The notes: a model not told the origin generated them from the letters alone. 64,000 bases of DNA from Nostoc sp. 'Lobaria pulmonaria (5183) cyanobiont' (GCF_002949795.1 NZ_CP026692.1:4510545-4574544), one strand, 5' to 3'; shown: positions 51,667 through 60,635, counted from the stretch's first letter. A program made the numbers and translations.

Positions 51667-52665
51667 ATGGTTTCAGAGAAGTTTTTAGTAGTGAAAGGCA
51701 AAGCAGGGATGGGAAATCGTTTTCTCTCTCTCTTGGACAGTATTTTATATGCTCAACTTACTAATAGAAAGATAATTGTTGATTGGAGCGATGAGGTTTA
51801 CTCAAATAATCGCAGCAATGTTTTTCCTGACTTTTTTAATCTTGATCATGTTACTCAAGCTTCAGAAATACCTTCTACTCAATCTGTATATCCAAGTTTC
51901 TGGAAGAATAGCTTAGATAAATCTGTGAATGAAGTACTACTATCATACGAATCTCCAGATGATTTGCGATATAACAACCCGAAAATATGGTCAAAATATA
52001 CTACTAATATGTCTCGCATAGATTATAGTGAAGATATTTTGATTAGATGGTCGTATGTAACAGAGACTTATAAGCTAAGAAGATATTTCTTAGGTGATTT
52101 CGCTTATTTACAACGTCTGAGTAATGAAACTATTTTAAAAAAGATAATTAGAGAAAATCTGAGTTTACAACCTAATATTGAAACAATTATTAAAAAAACT
52201 GTAGATAATTCTTTTGAAGATATAGTAATCGGAGTTCATGTTAGATATACTGACAGAAAAACTTCCAAAAATCTATATTTAAAATTTGTTGATAAGATTC
52301 TTGAAAAACATCCTAAAAGTTTGATATTTTTAGCTACTGATAATCCAGCAGTAGAAGATTTTTTTAGAGATAAATATACGAATATTTTAGTGACAGATAA
52401 GTGGTACCCTGCCTCAGGATCTTCTTTACATCAGAATCCTGAATGTCCAGATAGATTTGAAAATGGTGTTCAAGCTTTAATAGATATCTATTTATTAAGC
52501 AAATGTAATTATCTAATATACAATAAAACTTCTACTTTTGGTGTAGTTGCAAAGTTGATTTCTGATATCCCAGAAGCTAATACAATTGATACTTCTCAAT
52601 ACAGCTTAAAAGGAAAAGTCAAAAACTTAATTGCTTGGGTCAGAGAAAAAACAGTTCTTTCGTGA
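51667..52665 (+). CDS. Fucosyltransferase-fold glycosyltransferase-like protein
   Basis: The 332-residue protein starts VKGKAGMGNRFLSLLDSILY, a glycine-rich donor-binding loop, and contains DIVIGVHVRYTDRKTS near residues 187-200, the HxRxxD-type motif of alpha-1,6-fucosyltransferases (NodZ/GT23-like). SGSSLHQNPECPDRFENGVQ and IYLLSKCNYLIYNKTSTFG complete the pattern. Codons are much AT-richer than the neighbours, suggesting horizontal acquisition. Donor and acceptor sugars are unknown. AGGAGCAATC precedes the start. Confidence 0.68.
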   Translation: MVSEKFLVVKGKAGMGNRFLSLLDSILYAQLTNRKIIVDWSDEVYSNNRSNVFPDFFNLDHVTQASEIPSTQSVYPSFWKNSLDKSVNEVLLSYESPDDLRYNNPKIWSKYTTNMSRIDYSEDILIRWSYVTETYKLRRYFLGDFAYLQRLSNETILKKIIRENLSLQPNIETIIKKTVDNSFEDIVIGVHVRYTDRKTSKNLYLKFVDKILEKHPKSLIFLATDNPAVEDFFRDKYTNILVTDKWYPASGSSLHQNPECPDRFENGVQALIDIYLLSKCNYLIYNKTSTFGVVAKLISDIPEANTIDTSQYSLKGKVKNLIAWVREKTVLS

Positions 52666-52913
52666 CCTTTTTTCAATTAAAAGTTAAAAATTAAGAAGAA
52701 TAATAATTTTTAATTAATTTTAGGTACAATCCCCCAATAATTGAATTTTTAATTAATAATTTTTAATTTTTAATTGGAGCGAAGCGACTTGACTATAGTA
52801 GTTCTCAATTGAGGTGTAATAGATTCTTAATTTTAGATGATGTCACATCTTTAGAAGGTGTCCCCAAAATTGCTTGAGAATATTGATTAGTGTATGTATT
52901 AGTTCCAATTCCC
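52666..52913. other. AT-rich gap with TTAAAAA-type heptamers
   Basis: CAATTAAAAGTTAAAAATTA at about 52675 is mirrored by AATTTTTAATTTTTAATTG at about 52760-52778. It may act as a terminator for the fucosyltransferase-like gene. No gene is visible. Confidence 0.5.
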
Positions 52914-53630
52914 ATGCAACAATTATTTCCCGGAGAGGTATTCGCCAACACTGCGGATTTTGACACTGGTATTCGCCAACTGTTACCGCGATACGATGAG
53001 ATGTTGGAGGTAATTACCCGTTGTTTAACTTCCACAAGTCGGCGTATTTTAGAATTAGGCTGTGGTACAGGCGAACTTAGTCTCAAGATACTCAACCGCT
53101 TTCCAGACGCCCAAGTAATAGCCCTAGATTACTCACCTCGAATGTTGCAATTTGCCCAAGATAAAATCACAGCAGTTGGATATCAACAACGCTGGACTGG
53201 TATACAAGCAGATTTTGGCGACTGGGCAAATAATCCAGAGAAATTGGATATTGATAGCGAATTTGATGCTTGTGTCTCATCTTTGGCAATTCACCATCTC
53301 CAAGATGAGATGAAGTTGAAGTTATTTGAGCGAATTGCTGCTAGCCTCCCTCAAGACGGCTGTTTTTGGAATGCAGACCCTACTTTACCAGAATCACCAG
53401 CCTTAGCAGAAGTTTACAAGGTGGCACGAGAGGAATGGGCAGTTGAACAGGGAATTAATTTGACAGAGATCCGCGCTAAACGTGGCACCGGTAGTACTCA
53501 AGGTTACTCTAGTCAAGACCAGCTAGCTAGCTTAGAGACTCATTTACAAATGTTGAGCAAAGCTGGATTTAAGACAGTTGCAGTACCTTGGAAATATTAT
53601 GGTTTGGCGGTGTTTGGTGGCTGTTTGTGA
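52914..53630 (+). CDS. SAM-dependent methyltransferase (class I)
   Basis: The 238-residue protein has the Rossmann-type methyltransferase motifs: ILELGCGTGELSLKI (motif I, about residues 45-59), VIALDYSPRMLQFAQ (motif II), and FDACVSSLAIHHLQDEMKLK (motif IV). The C-terminal part (QDGCFWNADPTLPESPAL) is family-variable. ATG 52914 was preferred over the upstream GTG at 52890. The substrate is unknown. Confidence 0.87.
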   Translation: MQQLFPGEVFANTADFDTGIRQLLPRYDEMLEVITRCLTSTSRRILELGCGTGELSLKILNRFPDAQVIALDYSPRMLQFAQDKITAVGYQQRWTGIQADFGDWANNPEKLDIDSEFDACVSSLAIHHLQDEMKLKLFERIAASLPQDGCFWNADPTLPESPALAEVYKVAREEWAVEQGINLTEIRAKRGTGSTQGYSSQDQLASLETHLQMLSKAGFKTVAVPWKYYGLAVFGGCL

Positions 53631-54045
53631 AAATTTTCGGTTTTGGATGCCTAGATTTGAGATTAGCCTGTCTCCAATAGGCATTTATCACATTAACAGC
53701 TTGATAGTAACAAAACAGCAATAAATAATATTATTTCTCTTGATCGGAACTAATATATAAACGCATTAGGTCTGTAAAGGAGGTCTTGCTAACTCACACA
53801 AGAGTTTTGGCTGAAACTTGTAGTAATTAAGCTGGCTTTGTGTTTTTATACAATATTTCCAGATCATAAGTACCCATGAGGGTACGATCAATCCTCTACA
53901 GACCTATCCAAAAATACAGAGTAGAAAATTTTCTTCACAAAAGAAACCACGAACACGCGATTTGGATTCGTTTTTCTGCTCCTTTCTCCAGTGGAGTTAA
54001 AGCCACTGTTTGCCATCACTTAGTTTCAAAAGGAGAATATCTTGG
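53631..54045. other. Upstream region of the M4 protease
   Basis: The 415 bases are AT-rich with no supported gene; a short frame at 53876-54142 overlaps the protease in another phase and lacks any motif. AGGAG at 54031-54035 is the protease ribosome binding site. Confidence 0.5.
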
Positions 54046-55125
54046 ATGGCTCGAAATAAAAAGAAATCAGCCGGTTTCAAGCATGAGCAATCACCATACT
54101 CTAGATGCCCTATTTGTTGTATTATCCCGCCCCATATACTAAAAAATGTCGTGGTGAATGGCAATCCCCAGCAGCGTACTTGGGCATTTCATACATTAAA
54201 TATTTCGGCACAATTTCAGGGACGAAGAAACGTCGTAGGTAATATCTCATTTGCGCCTTCTCCTGGTGAGAAGCGCCGCACCATCTATGATGCCAAAAAT
54301 GGACAGCAACTCCCTGGTACGCTGGTACGTAGTGAGGGTGGCCCTCCCAGCAGCGACCCAGCAGTGAATGAAGCCTACGATGCGGCGGGTGCTACCTATG
54401 ACTTGTTTCATGAGATATTCGATCGCAATTCCATTGACGACAAAGGACTACGTTTAGACTCCACCGTGCATTATGGTGTTAAATATGACAATGCCTTTTG
54501 GAACGGCGACCAAATGGTTTATGGTGATGGCGATGAAGAACTGTTTCAACGTTTCACAAAGTCAATTGATGTGATTGGGCATGAGCTAACTCATGGTGTA
54601 ACCCAGTATCAAGCGGGTTTACAGTATTATGGCGAACCAGGGGCACTAAATGAGTCGTTTTCTGATGTCTTTGGTTCCTTGGTGAAACAAAAGATCAAAA
54701 ATCAGACTGCACAAGAGGCAGACTGGCTGATTGGTGAAGGTCTTTTAGTACCGACTGTCAAAGGTGTTGGCCTCCGCTCCATGAAAGCACCAGGAACAGC
54801 TTATGACGATCGAGTATTGGGTAAAGATCCCCAACCAGCCCATGTGAAAGATAAATATACTGGTACTGATGATAACGGTGGGGTGCATATCAATTCAGGA
54901 ATCCCTAACTATGCCTTTTATCTAGCGGCTGTTGAGATTGGTGGCTATGCTTGGGAGAAAGCGGGTAAAATCTGGTACATAGCTTTACGCGATCGCTTGC
55001 GTGCCAAAGCAGATTTTAAAAAAGCTGCCAGCGTTACCATTCAAGTTGCTGGCGAACTCTACGGTAATGACAGTAATGAGCAAAAAGCTGTGCAAAATGC
55101 TTGGCAAAAGGTAGGAGTTATTTAG
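54046..55125 (+). CDS. Protealysin-like M4 zinc metallopeptidase
   Basis: The 359-residue peptidase has zinc ligands HELTH (H179, H183) and E203 (NESFSD), exactly 20 residues after the second His as in thermolysin. H281 in GGVHINSGIPN is the transition-state His. The short N-terminus carries SRCPICCIIPPHILKNV, the PPxL propeptide type of protealysins, and no signal peptide, suggesting non-classical secretion or an intracellular function. ATG 54046 follows AGGAG; ATG 54010 would add 12 unlikely residues. A predicted inhibitor gene follows on the same strand. Confidence 0.92.
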   Translation: MARNKKKSAGFKHEQSPYSRCPICCIIPPHILKNVVVNGNPQQRTWAFHTLNISAQFQGRRNVVGNISFAPSPGEKRRTIYDAKNGQQLPGTLVRSEGGPPSSDPAVNEAYDAAGATYDLFHEIFDRNSIDDKGLRLDSTVHYGVKYDNAFWNGDQMVYGDGDEELFQRFTKSIDVIGHELTHGVTQYQAGLQYYGEPGALNESFSDVFGSLVKQKIKNQTAQEADWLIGEGLLVPTVKGVGLRSMKAPGTAYDDRVLGKDPQPAHVKDKYTGTDDNGGVHINSGIPNYAFYLAAVEIGGYAWEKAGKIWYIALRDRLRAKADFKKAASVTIQVAGELYGNDSNEQKAVQNAWQKVGVI

Positions 55126-55210
55126 AGTTAGGAGTGAGGAGTTTTTTGACTCTCAACTTCTAACTTTTTTAGATGTGTTGTTTGTTATTGCTAAACTGGG
55201 AGGTAAAAAC

Positions 55211-55399
55211 TAGGACTTACGCACTGTACAAATTAATCATAGTATGTTTCACGAAAATAGGTCGTTTCAGCCTTTATTAATTGTTCTTTGATGATCAGTA
55301 AACCCGCGCTGTAGGGGCACAGCATTGCTGTGCCCCTACGACAGATGTGGTTTTTAAAGCCTTAGATACTATGTATTTTGTGTCAATGCGTAAGTCCTA
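55211..55399. mobile_element. MITE-like element with TAGGACTTACGCA ends and nested palindrome
   Basis: TAGGACTTACGCA at 55211-55223 is perfectly inverted at 55387-55399. Similarity continues imperfectly inward. At 55311-55339 a perfect 14-bp-arm palindrome (GTAGGGGCACAGCA) is nested. It separates the protease from its inhibitor gene and could insulate or attenuate the latter. No transposase is encoded. Confidence 0.78.
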
Positions 55400-55463
55400 A
55401 AAACTATCATCTCCCAGTCTTTGTATTTTCTCCTAACTAAGTAGCACAACGGAGAGCAAAAAA

Positions 55464-55763
55464 ATGCGGATATCGTTTGAACGCACGGGCGGCTTTGCTG
55501 GAATTACCAAGAAAACCACTGTTGATACAGACACTCTCCCGCCAAATGAAGCTAGCACACTTCCCCGACTGGTGGAAGCAGCTGATTTATTTAGGCTACC
55601 GGAACTAATTACTTCGCCAAATCCTCAGAGCGATCGCTTTCAGTACAAGTTAACAGTAGAAGATAACGGTAAGCAGCATACTGTAACTGTCAGTGAGTCA
55701 GCATTGCCAGGAACCTTAAGACCCCTGATTGAATGGCTTCAGATAATAGCACAGAAAAGGTAA
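55464..55763 (+). CDS. Emfourin-like protealysin inhibitor
   Basis: The 99-residue protein begins MRISFERTGGFAGITKKTTV and contains LPRLVEAADLFRLPE and YKLTVEDNGKQHTVTV, the pattern of emfourin, the small protein inhibitor of protealysin described in Serratia. Such inhibitors sit next to their M4 protease genes, as here. It lacks a signal peptide, matching an intracellular role. It probably protects the cell from the protease encoded 340 bases upstream. Confidence 0.85.
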   Translation: MRISFERTGGFAGITKKTTVDTDTLPPNEASTLPRLVEAADLFRLPELITSPNPQSDRFQYKLTVEDNGKQHTVTVSESALPGTLRPLIEWLQIIAQKR

Positions 55764-55882
55764 AAAGTAAAACATAATTACTTATAAGTCTCTGACACTG
55801 TAGAATATCTCCTCAATGGTCGAAATGGTGGCAAAGTGGTAGTAACGTAATTCGTAAAAATGAATTAAATAATTCATTTTTA

Positions 55883-56359
55883 TTAATTACTCTCAGGGTT
55901 GAGTTCGTTGATTTCTCTGCATTTAACCTCTGCGGCTTGATATGCTGTCAGATAGTCTTGACCACCCAACATTACGTCACCATAATATTCATAAGGTGGA
56001 TCACCATAGATTGGCAATGGATCGTCTTCTGGATAATCTTCTTTTGATTCTTCAATGATGGCTTTCAGTTTTTTAACAGTCAGACTATGTGCTGCAAAAT
56101 ACCAGATTTCTTGGGGATTTTTGTTCAGGTGAGGTAATGTGGGATCGATAATACGGACATCGGAGGCGTCGTCTAGCTCAATCCAACTGTGTTCAATCGG
56201 TCTGTATGGCTTCCCAGCAAATGCTAAAAATCCCTGAATATACCTTGCTCCCTCAGTGGATAATGCTGCTTTATAAGCATTATCAAATGGAGTGCTAGCT
56301 CTGCTGTTTATCTGTTCAGCAATTTTGATTGACAGCGTTTCATCCAATAGTTTGTTCAT
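55883..56359 (-). CDS. Uncharacterised acidic protein
   Basis: The 158-residue product (from ATG 56359) is acidic with the segments IQGFLAFAGKPYRPIEHSWI, ELDDASDVRIIDPTLPHLNK and EESKEDYPEDDPLPIYGDPP. The HSWIE...VRIIDPTLPHL layout recalls proteins annotated as uncharacterised in several bacteria, possibly cysteine-peptidase-like in fold (H/D spacing), but no clear catalytic set can be assigned. It is a single gene. Confidence 0.6.
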   Translation of the reverse strand: MNKLLDETLSIKIAEQINSRASTPFDNAYKAALSTEGARYIQGFLAFAGKPYRPIEHSWIELDDASDVRIIDPTLPHLNKNPQEIWYFAAHSLTVKKLKAIIEESKEDYPEDDPLPIYGDPPYEYYGDVMLGGQDYLTAYQAAEVKCREINELNPESN

Positions 56360-56593
56360 CAATAGCAAGGATTAGAGCAGCCATGAAAACATATTACCAC
56401 TGCTACTTACCATTTTGCTTGGGCATTGGGCATTGGTTATTCACTAATGACAAATGACTAATGACTAATGACAAACTCTACTTTGTGCTAATCACCATGT
56501 GTAAATTTATTAACAAGTCGCTTGAGGTGTAGGGTTGGGACAAAAGGGTTTTAACACTATTACCAAGGTTTTTAATCATTTCATGATTGGATG

Positions 56594-57028
56594 CTAATCA
56601 ACCAACACCACACTAATTTCTTGTTGATGTTTTGTATATAGTGTGATCGCATTAATACCATCACTAGCCACTAAAACTTTATAGGCATTTTGTTCTAACC
56701 AGGTTTGAGTAACTTCTCGAATTGAATCTTCATCATTAACAACGAGAATTAATTCTCCATGACCTGCTGGTAATTCCTCATATCTAGCTAATTTACTATC
56801 TGTATCGATTGTCTGCGTTACGGGTAAGCAAACTTGAAACTCTGTACCTTTGCCCACTTCATTAACTACATTCACAAAACCACTGTGGCTTTTGATAATG
56901 CCAAGGACTGTTGAAAGACCAAGCCCTGTGCCTTTACCCACTTCTTTTGTAGTGAAAAATGGCTCAAAAATTCTATCTACTATTTCTCTTTTAATTCCTG
57001 TACCTGTGTCGCACACGGTAATCATCAC
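56594..57028 (-). pseudogene. Histidine kinase fragment: end of HATPase plus start of receiver
   Basis: The 144-residue frame starts inside a HATPase_c domain (VCDTGTGIKREIVDRIFEPF, GKGTGLGLSTVLGIIKSH) and continues into a receiver (LILVVNDEDSIREVTQTWLE). It stops at VVLVD, right at the phospho-acceptor Asp position. Both the N-terminal sensor/HisKA part and the rest of the receiver are missing. It is a remnant of a hybrid kinase. A palindromic repeat abuts its 5' side (57039-57062). Confidence 0.85.
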
Positions 57029-57038
57029 ATAAAGTTAA

Positions 57039-57062
57039 GGGCGCAGAGCTAGCTGTGCGCCC
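57039..57062. repeat. GGGCGCAGAGCTAGCTGTGCGCCC palindrome (24 bp)
   Basis: The 24-bp segment has 12-bp arms (GGGCGCAGAGCT) with one mismatched pair. It sits at the truncation edge of the kinase fragment and near the stop of the next leftward gene, and may mark a recombination border. Confidence 0.75.
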
Positions 57063-57083
57063 CAAGTATGTTTATCTATAAAA

Positions 57084-57665
57084 TCATGGGGTTGTGGAGG
57101 GATCGAGTTTTATCCGAGCCGTTTTGGGACGACAAGGACTTCCCCAACAAACCTGCCCCGAAGGCATATTAGTAAAAACACTGCTCCGAGCGCCAATCAC
57201 AGCATTAGCCCCGATTTGTACTCCTGGCCCAACAAAACAATCTGCCGCTACCCATGCACCATTGTCGATGGTGATACTCGCTGTTTTCAACCCAAAGGCA
57301 GGATCTTGCAGATCGTGAGTACCAGTACACAGATAACTTTTTTGGGAAACTACGCAATGTTCACCGATGTCGATCTGATCGAGGCTATATAAAACTACGT
57401 TATCTCCAATCCAACTGTAGTTGCCAATAGTGACTTTCCAGGGGTAAGTGAAGCGGGCCGTGGGTCGAATTAATACACCTTTGCCGATACGAGCACCAAA
57501 TAATCGTAGCAAAGCACAACGCAGAATATTTAACGGTTGAGGAGTTAGAGGAAAGGCGATCGCTTGTACAAACCACCATAACAAAACATACCAACTTGGA
57601 CGCCCCCGGTCAAACCAAGATTGGTCATATTTGCGTAAATCTACGAAAGGTTGGTCATTAGTCAT
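57084..57665 (-). CDS. Hexapeptide-repeat acetyltransferase, WcaF/HpsU-like
   Basis: The 193-residue protein has a left-handed beta-helix of hexapeptide repeats (VLIRPTARFTYPWKVTIGNY, IDIGEHCVVSQKSYLCTGTH, PGVQIGANAVIGARSSV) with the catalytic-type His in GTHD. The N-terminus (FDRGRPSWYVLLWWFVQAIA) matches the WcaF exopolysaccharide O-acetyltransferase family; the hormogonium-polysaccharide acetyltransferase HpsU of Nostoc is this type. It lies in a row with two glycosyltransferases, three bases from the next, indicating a polysaccharide operon. Confidence 0.85.
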   Translation of the reverse strand: MTNDQPFVDLRKYDQSWFDRGRPSWYVLLWWFVQAIAFPLTPQPLNILRCALLRLFGARIGKGVLIRPTARFTYPWKVTIGNYSWIGDNVVLYSLDQIDIGEHCVVSQKSYLCTGTHDLQDPAFGLKTASITIDNGAWVAADCFVGPGVQIGANAVIGARSSVFTNMPSGQVCWGSPCRPKTARIKLDPSTTP

Positions 57666-57667
57666 GA

Positions 57668-58624
57668 TCAGGAATCAATGGTCAATAGCTTTGCTTCTGC
57701 TTCTCTGCTCCCCTGCTCCTCTGCTCCATCCTTCGGGATAGTTGCAGTATTTAAGTGACCACCACAGTTGCGTAATTCGTAAAGTTTAACACCAATTTGA
57801 TATTCATATTGACTCAGCAAACGTGCATAGATATATCCTGCTTTGCCATCTAAAAAACCACGTTGAATTATATAAAACAAAACAAATCGCAGAATGGGTT
57901 TAAATGGTAGGCGTACCCACACCTTTTTCAAAAATCGTTTGCGTTGTACGGCATCACCAAATAGATTAGCGCCGATAGTACCGCTATCATCTTTACCTGT
58001 AAGAATATTAAAATAAACCCTGGCTTCCCAGTTTGAATAGCGGTTATGGCGTTCTAACCAGTGATAAAGGTCGCGGAAGTCCTCGTGGAGCATATCATTT
58101 TTGAGATACCCAACTTTTCCCTGCAAAATTACGTGTTCGTGAACTTCGTTATCACCAGTATTAGGAATATCTTCTGTATTTAGATTTTCGTAGCGACCTT
58201 TTGTATGTTGAAATAAACGTAGATTCCAATCAGGATATTTACCGCCATAACGAATCCATTTTCCTAAGAAAAATACGCGGCGGTTGAGATAATAACCTGT
58301 ATATTCATGATTTTGAATTACTTGGTCAATTTCTTCCCAAAGTTCGGGGGTGATACGCTCATCACAATCTACAATTAGCACCCATTCATTACGAAAAGGT
58401 AGATTATCCAAAGACCAGTTTTTCTTTTTGGGCCAGCGTCCATTGAAGTTGAATTGCACGACATTTACACCGTGACTTTTAGCAATTTCAATGCTGTTAT
58501 CGGTACTTTGAGAATCTACTACAAATATTTCATCTGCCCTGCTGAGGCTAGCAAGGCAAGCAGGCAAGTTAGCTTGTTCGTTTTTTGCCGGAATTAGTAC
58601 TGAAACTGGTATTTTAGATGACAT
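57668..58624 (-). CDS. Family 2 glycosyltransferase, WaaE-like
   Basis: The 318-residue GT-A enzyme starts VSVLIPAKNEQANLPACLAS, then DEIFVVDSQSTDNSIEIAKS and LIVDCDERITPELWEEI, which contains the metal/nucleotide DxD-like motif. WNLRLFQHTKGRYEN and VHEHVILQG are typical of the LPS core/KdtX-WaaE group. The last 20 residues (GAEEQGSREAEAKLL) derive from the G-rich repeat family. It is co-oriented with the acetyltransferase and the next glycosyltransferase. Confidence 0.88.
   Translation of the reverse strand: MSSKIPVSVLIPAKNEQANLPACLASLSRADEIFVVDSQSTDNSIEIAKSHGVNVVQFNFNGRWPKKKNWSLDNLPFRNEWVLIVDCDERITPELWEEIDQVIQNHEYTGYYLNRRVFFLGKWIRYGGKYPDWNLRLFQHTKGRYENLNTEDIPNTGDNEVHEHVILQGKVGYLKNDMLHEDFRDLYHWLERHNRYSNWEARVYFNILTGKDDSGTIGANLFGDAVQRKRFLKKVWVRLPFKPILRFVLFYIIQRGFLDGKAGYIYARLLSQYEYQIGVKLYELRNCGGHLNTATIPKDGAEEQGSREAEAKLLTIDS
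57690..57730. repeat. G-rich repeat forming the C-terminus of a glycosyltransferase
   Basis: On the coding (minus) strand GGAGCAGAGGAGCAGGGGAG and continuation gives the tail GAEEQGSREAEAK. It is the third coding gene in this window to contain the repeat. Confidence 0.8.
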
Positions 58625-58648
58625 ATTGAGTAGAAATTATATTACTGG

Positions 58649-59581
58649 TTATTTCTTATTTGATGTAGATAAAAGACCCTGAATAGCAGCATTTAAGTAA
58701 CCAATCTGACCGTAAGCATATACCAGTTTGTCAAACCGTTCTGCTGGATCGGAGAAATATTGTAATGCTTTATACAAGCCTCGCAAAAACCGTTCGCTAC
58801 CTCGCTGCAATTGAGCGATCCCAGCTTTACCAGCAAGTTGTTCTCGATAGCATTCACTGATACCCTGCCACCAGCCCCGGTTTAAAAACCAGGAGCGTTG
58901 GAGGCGTTCTGGGGCTACATTGTGAGCGACGAGTGCTTCGGGAAGATAAGCGACTTGCCAACCACGCTGTAGGGCGAATTCGGTCATTTGCAGTTCTTCG
59001 TTAGATAATAAATTTTTCCCAACTCGACCGAGATGAGGATCGAAACCACCAATTTCTTCTAGGAAACTGCGGCGGATGGAGTAATTTAAGCCTCTGGGTG
59101 TTGAGCCAGGTTGCTCAATGTAGATGTTACTGTCACCTAAGTCGTATGCACCCAGATTTGCAGCTAGCCCCGGAGATAGCCACCGTGGTTGTTGAATTCC
59201 TGGAGGCCACAGGAGAGTGACTTTGCCACCTGCGATCGCTAGCTTAGAATTATTGTAATAGGCAGAATATAAAACTTGTAGCCAGCCCTTACTGGCAACT
59301 GCATCATCATCTAGATAAGCAAGAATATCACCACTGGCTACCTTTGCACCTGTGTTACGGGCGACAGATAAACCAATGGTGGGTTCAAAAACATACTTCA
59401 GGCGCGGATTGTAGGTTTTTTGTTCTACAACCTCACGAGTGCGATCGCTAGATCCATTATCAACTATCACAATTTCAAAGTCAGCAGCAAAATCCTGCGC
59501 TAAAAGACTATCAATTGCAGCCCCTAAATAGGTATCTCGATTGTGAGTACAGATAATGGCAGAGATTTGGATGTCTGGCAT
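58649..59581 (-). CDS. Family 2 glycosyltransferase, HpsE-like
   Basis: The 310-residue enzyme begins ISAIICTHNRDTYLGAAIDS and has EIVIVDNGSSDRTREVVEQK, AYLDDDAVASKGWLQ (DxD) and EELQMTEFALQRGWQVAYLP. This is close in style to HpsE of the hormogonium polysaccharide locus of Nostoc punctiforme, but the assignment is by pattern and context. It heads the three-gene minus-strand cluster; a dispersed-repeat block (59630-59719) lies upstream. Confidence 0.83.
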   Translation of the reverse strand: MPDIQISAIICTHNRDTYLGAAIDSLLAQDFAADFEIVIVDNGSSDRTREVVEQKTYNPRLKYVFEPTIGLSVARNTGAKVASGDILAYLDDDAVASKGWLQVLYSAYYNNSKLAIAGGKVTLLWPPGIQQPRWLSPGLAANLGAYDLGDSNIYIEQPGSTPRGLNYSIRRSFLEEIGGFDPHLGRVGKNLLSNEELQMTEFALQRGWQVAYLPEALVAHNVAPERLQRSWFLNRGWWQGISECYREQLAGKAGIAQLQRGSERFLRGLYKALQYFSDPAERFDKLVYAYGQIGYLNAAIQGLLSTSNKK

Positions 59582-59629
59582 AGATTTAATTTTGGATTTG
59601 AGATTTGGGACTTTCCTTCTCTTCTCTTT

Positions 59630-59719
59630 CAGAGACGCTAACGCGAACGAGAGGCTGCGCCAACGGAACGCTACACGTAGCTTGCTTCCCCGAAGGGTAC
59701 GGCTACGCTCAGTCGAACG
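59630..59719. repeat. Composite dispersed repeat upstream of the glycosyltransferase cluster
   Basis: The stretch has AGAGACGCTAACGCGAACGA, GAGGCTGCGCCAACGGAACG and TAGCTTGCTTCCCCGAAGGG in succession, pieces recurring near 6790-6830, 18215-18283 and 61751-61783. It carries no gene. Confidence 0.7.
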
Positions 59720-59825
59720 ATTTTAGATTAAAATCTTAAATCCAAGGCATAACTGCTGAGAGTTAATCTAAACCAAAATTTACCGACCTACCAACCGAGT
59801 TTCTTCGGAAATAATCTTTAAAACT

Positions 59826-60635
59826 TTACGTTTGTTGAATATGACTGTGTAAAACTACAAGAGTTTGGGCCAGCTGACTAAGGCGGGTTTCCAAAGATTG
59901 CTTGCGCCCTAACAGTTGACGTAACTTTTGGTAACGAGCGATCGCCATACTAACATTGGGAACCTGATCCGGTGGACATGGGCGCGACCAAACTTTACCA
60001 GTATCGTCTACACCACAGAGGCGATAGCCAGTAATAGATGATTGATAAGATACTTTTCCACCAGTGGCGCAAATTTCTTCTACGTAGTTCATCAGGCGGT
60101 CAACTTCTGCATGGCGCAGTGTCGCGGTTCCTCCCGCTTCTGGTTCGGTGGGATTGGATTCTAACCAGCCATTGACAATTGGGCCTTCTAAGTAAATATC
60201 CTGAATTTGCTTCAAAATATTTTGCAATTCTGTTTGCCAATCGGCGACAGTTTCCTGAATTTCTTGCAATAGATTCATCGCCAATGCTGGATTCGCTCCG
60301 TGGCGATGGCTACTAAAGCTCGGAGTTTTCAACTTGGGTAGGCTGGGTGTTTTGCTACCATTCTCTTCTGCTTGAAAAGTCTGCACAGAGTCATGGTGAG
60401 GAAAGAAATTTTGTTCAGAAGAATAATCACTCTCAGTCTCTTTGCCCAATTCAACGAGTTTCTCATCCTGAGAGGATGGAATTTGTGTACTTTCTGTGGG
60501 TTCGTTGGCTCCGACGCTAATTCTAAATGAGAAAGGCCGTTTTGTCGTCGAATCACCTGTTTCGGCAGTAGAGGCAGTGCCGCGATTCCCTAAATCGTGT
60601 AGAGTTGCTTCAATGCGTTTTAAGCCTGCGTTCAT
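59826..60635 (-). CDS. Conserved-looking cyanobacterial protein of unknown function
   Basis: The 269-residue protein has a polar, Ser/Thr-rich N-terminal 110 residues that is probably disordered, then a helical part (NLLQEIQETVADWQTELQNI), a compact segment ATGGKVSYQSSITGYRLCGV followed by DDTGKVWSRPCPPDQVPNVS, and a C-terminal coiled coil (YQKLRQLLGRKQSLETRLSQ). No enzyme motif is seen. The genomic position between a polysaccharide cluster and cobU gives no functional hint. Confidence 0.65.
   Translation of the reverse strand: MNAGLKRIEATLHDLGNRGTASTAETGDSTTKRPFSFRISVGANEPTESTQIPSSQDEKLVELGKETESDYSSEQNFFPHHDSVQTFQAEENGSKTPSLPKLKTPSFSSHRHGANPALAMNLLQEIQETVADWQTELQNILKQIQDIYLEGPIVNGWLESNPTEPEAGGTATLRHAEVDRLMNYVEEICATGGKVSYQSSITGYRLCGVDDTGKVWSRPCPPDQVPNVSMAIARYQKLRQLLGRKQSLETRLSQLAQTLVVLHSHIQQT

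Noticed and set aside
53876..54142. 88-residue frame upstream of the M4 protease
   Set aside because: Overlaps the protease start in another phase, has no motif and a poor start context.
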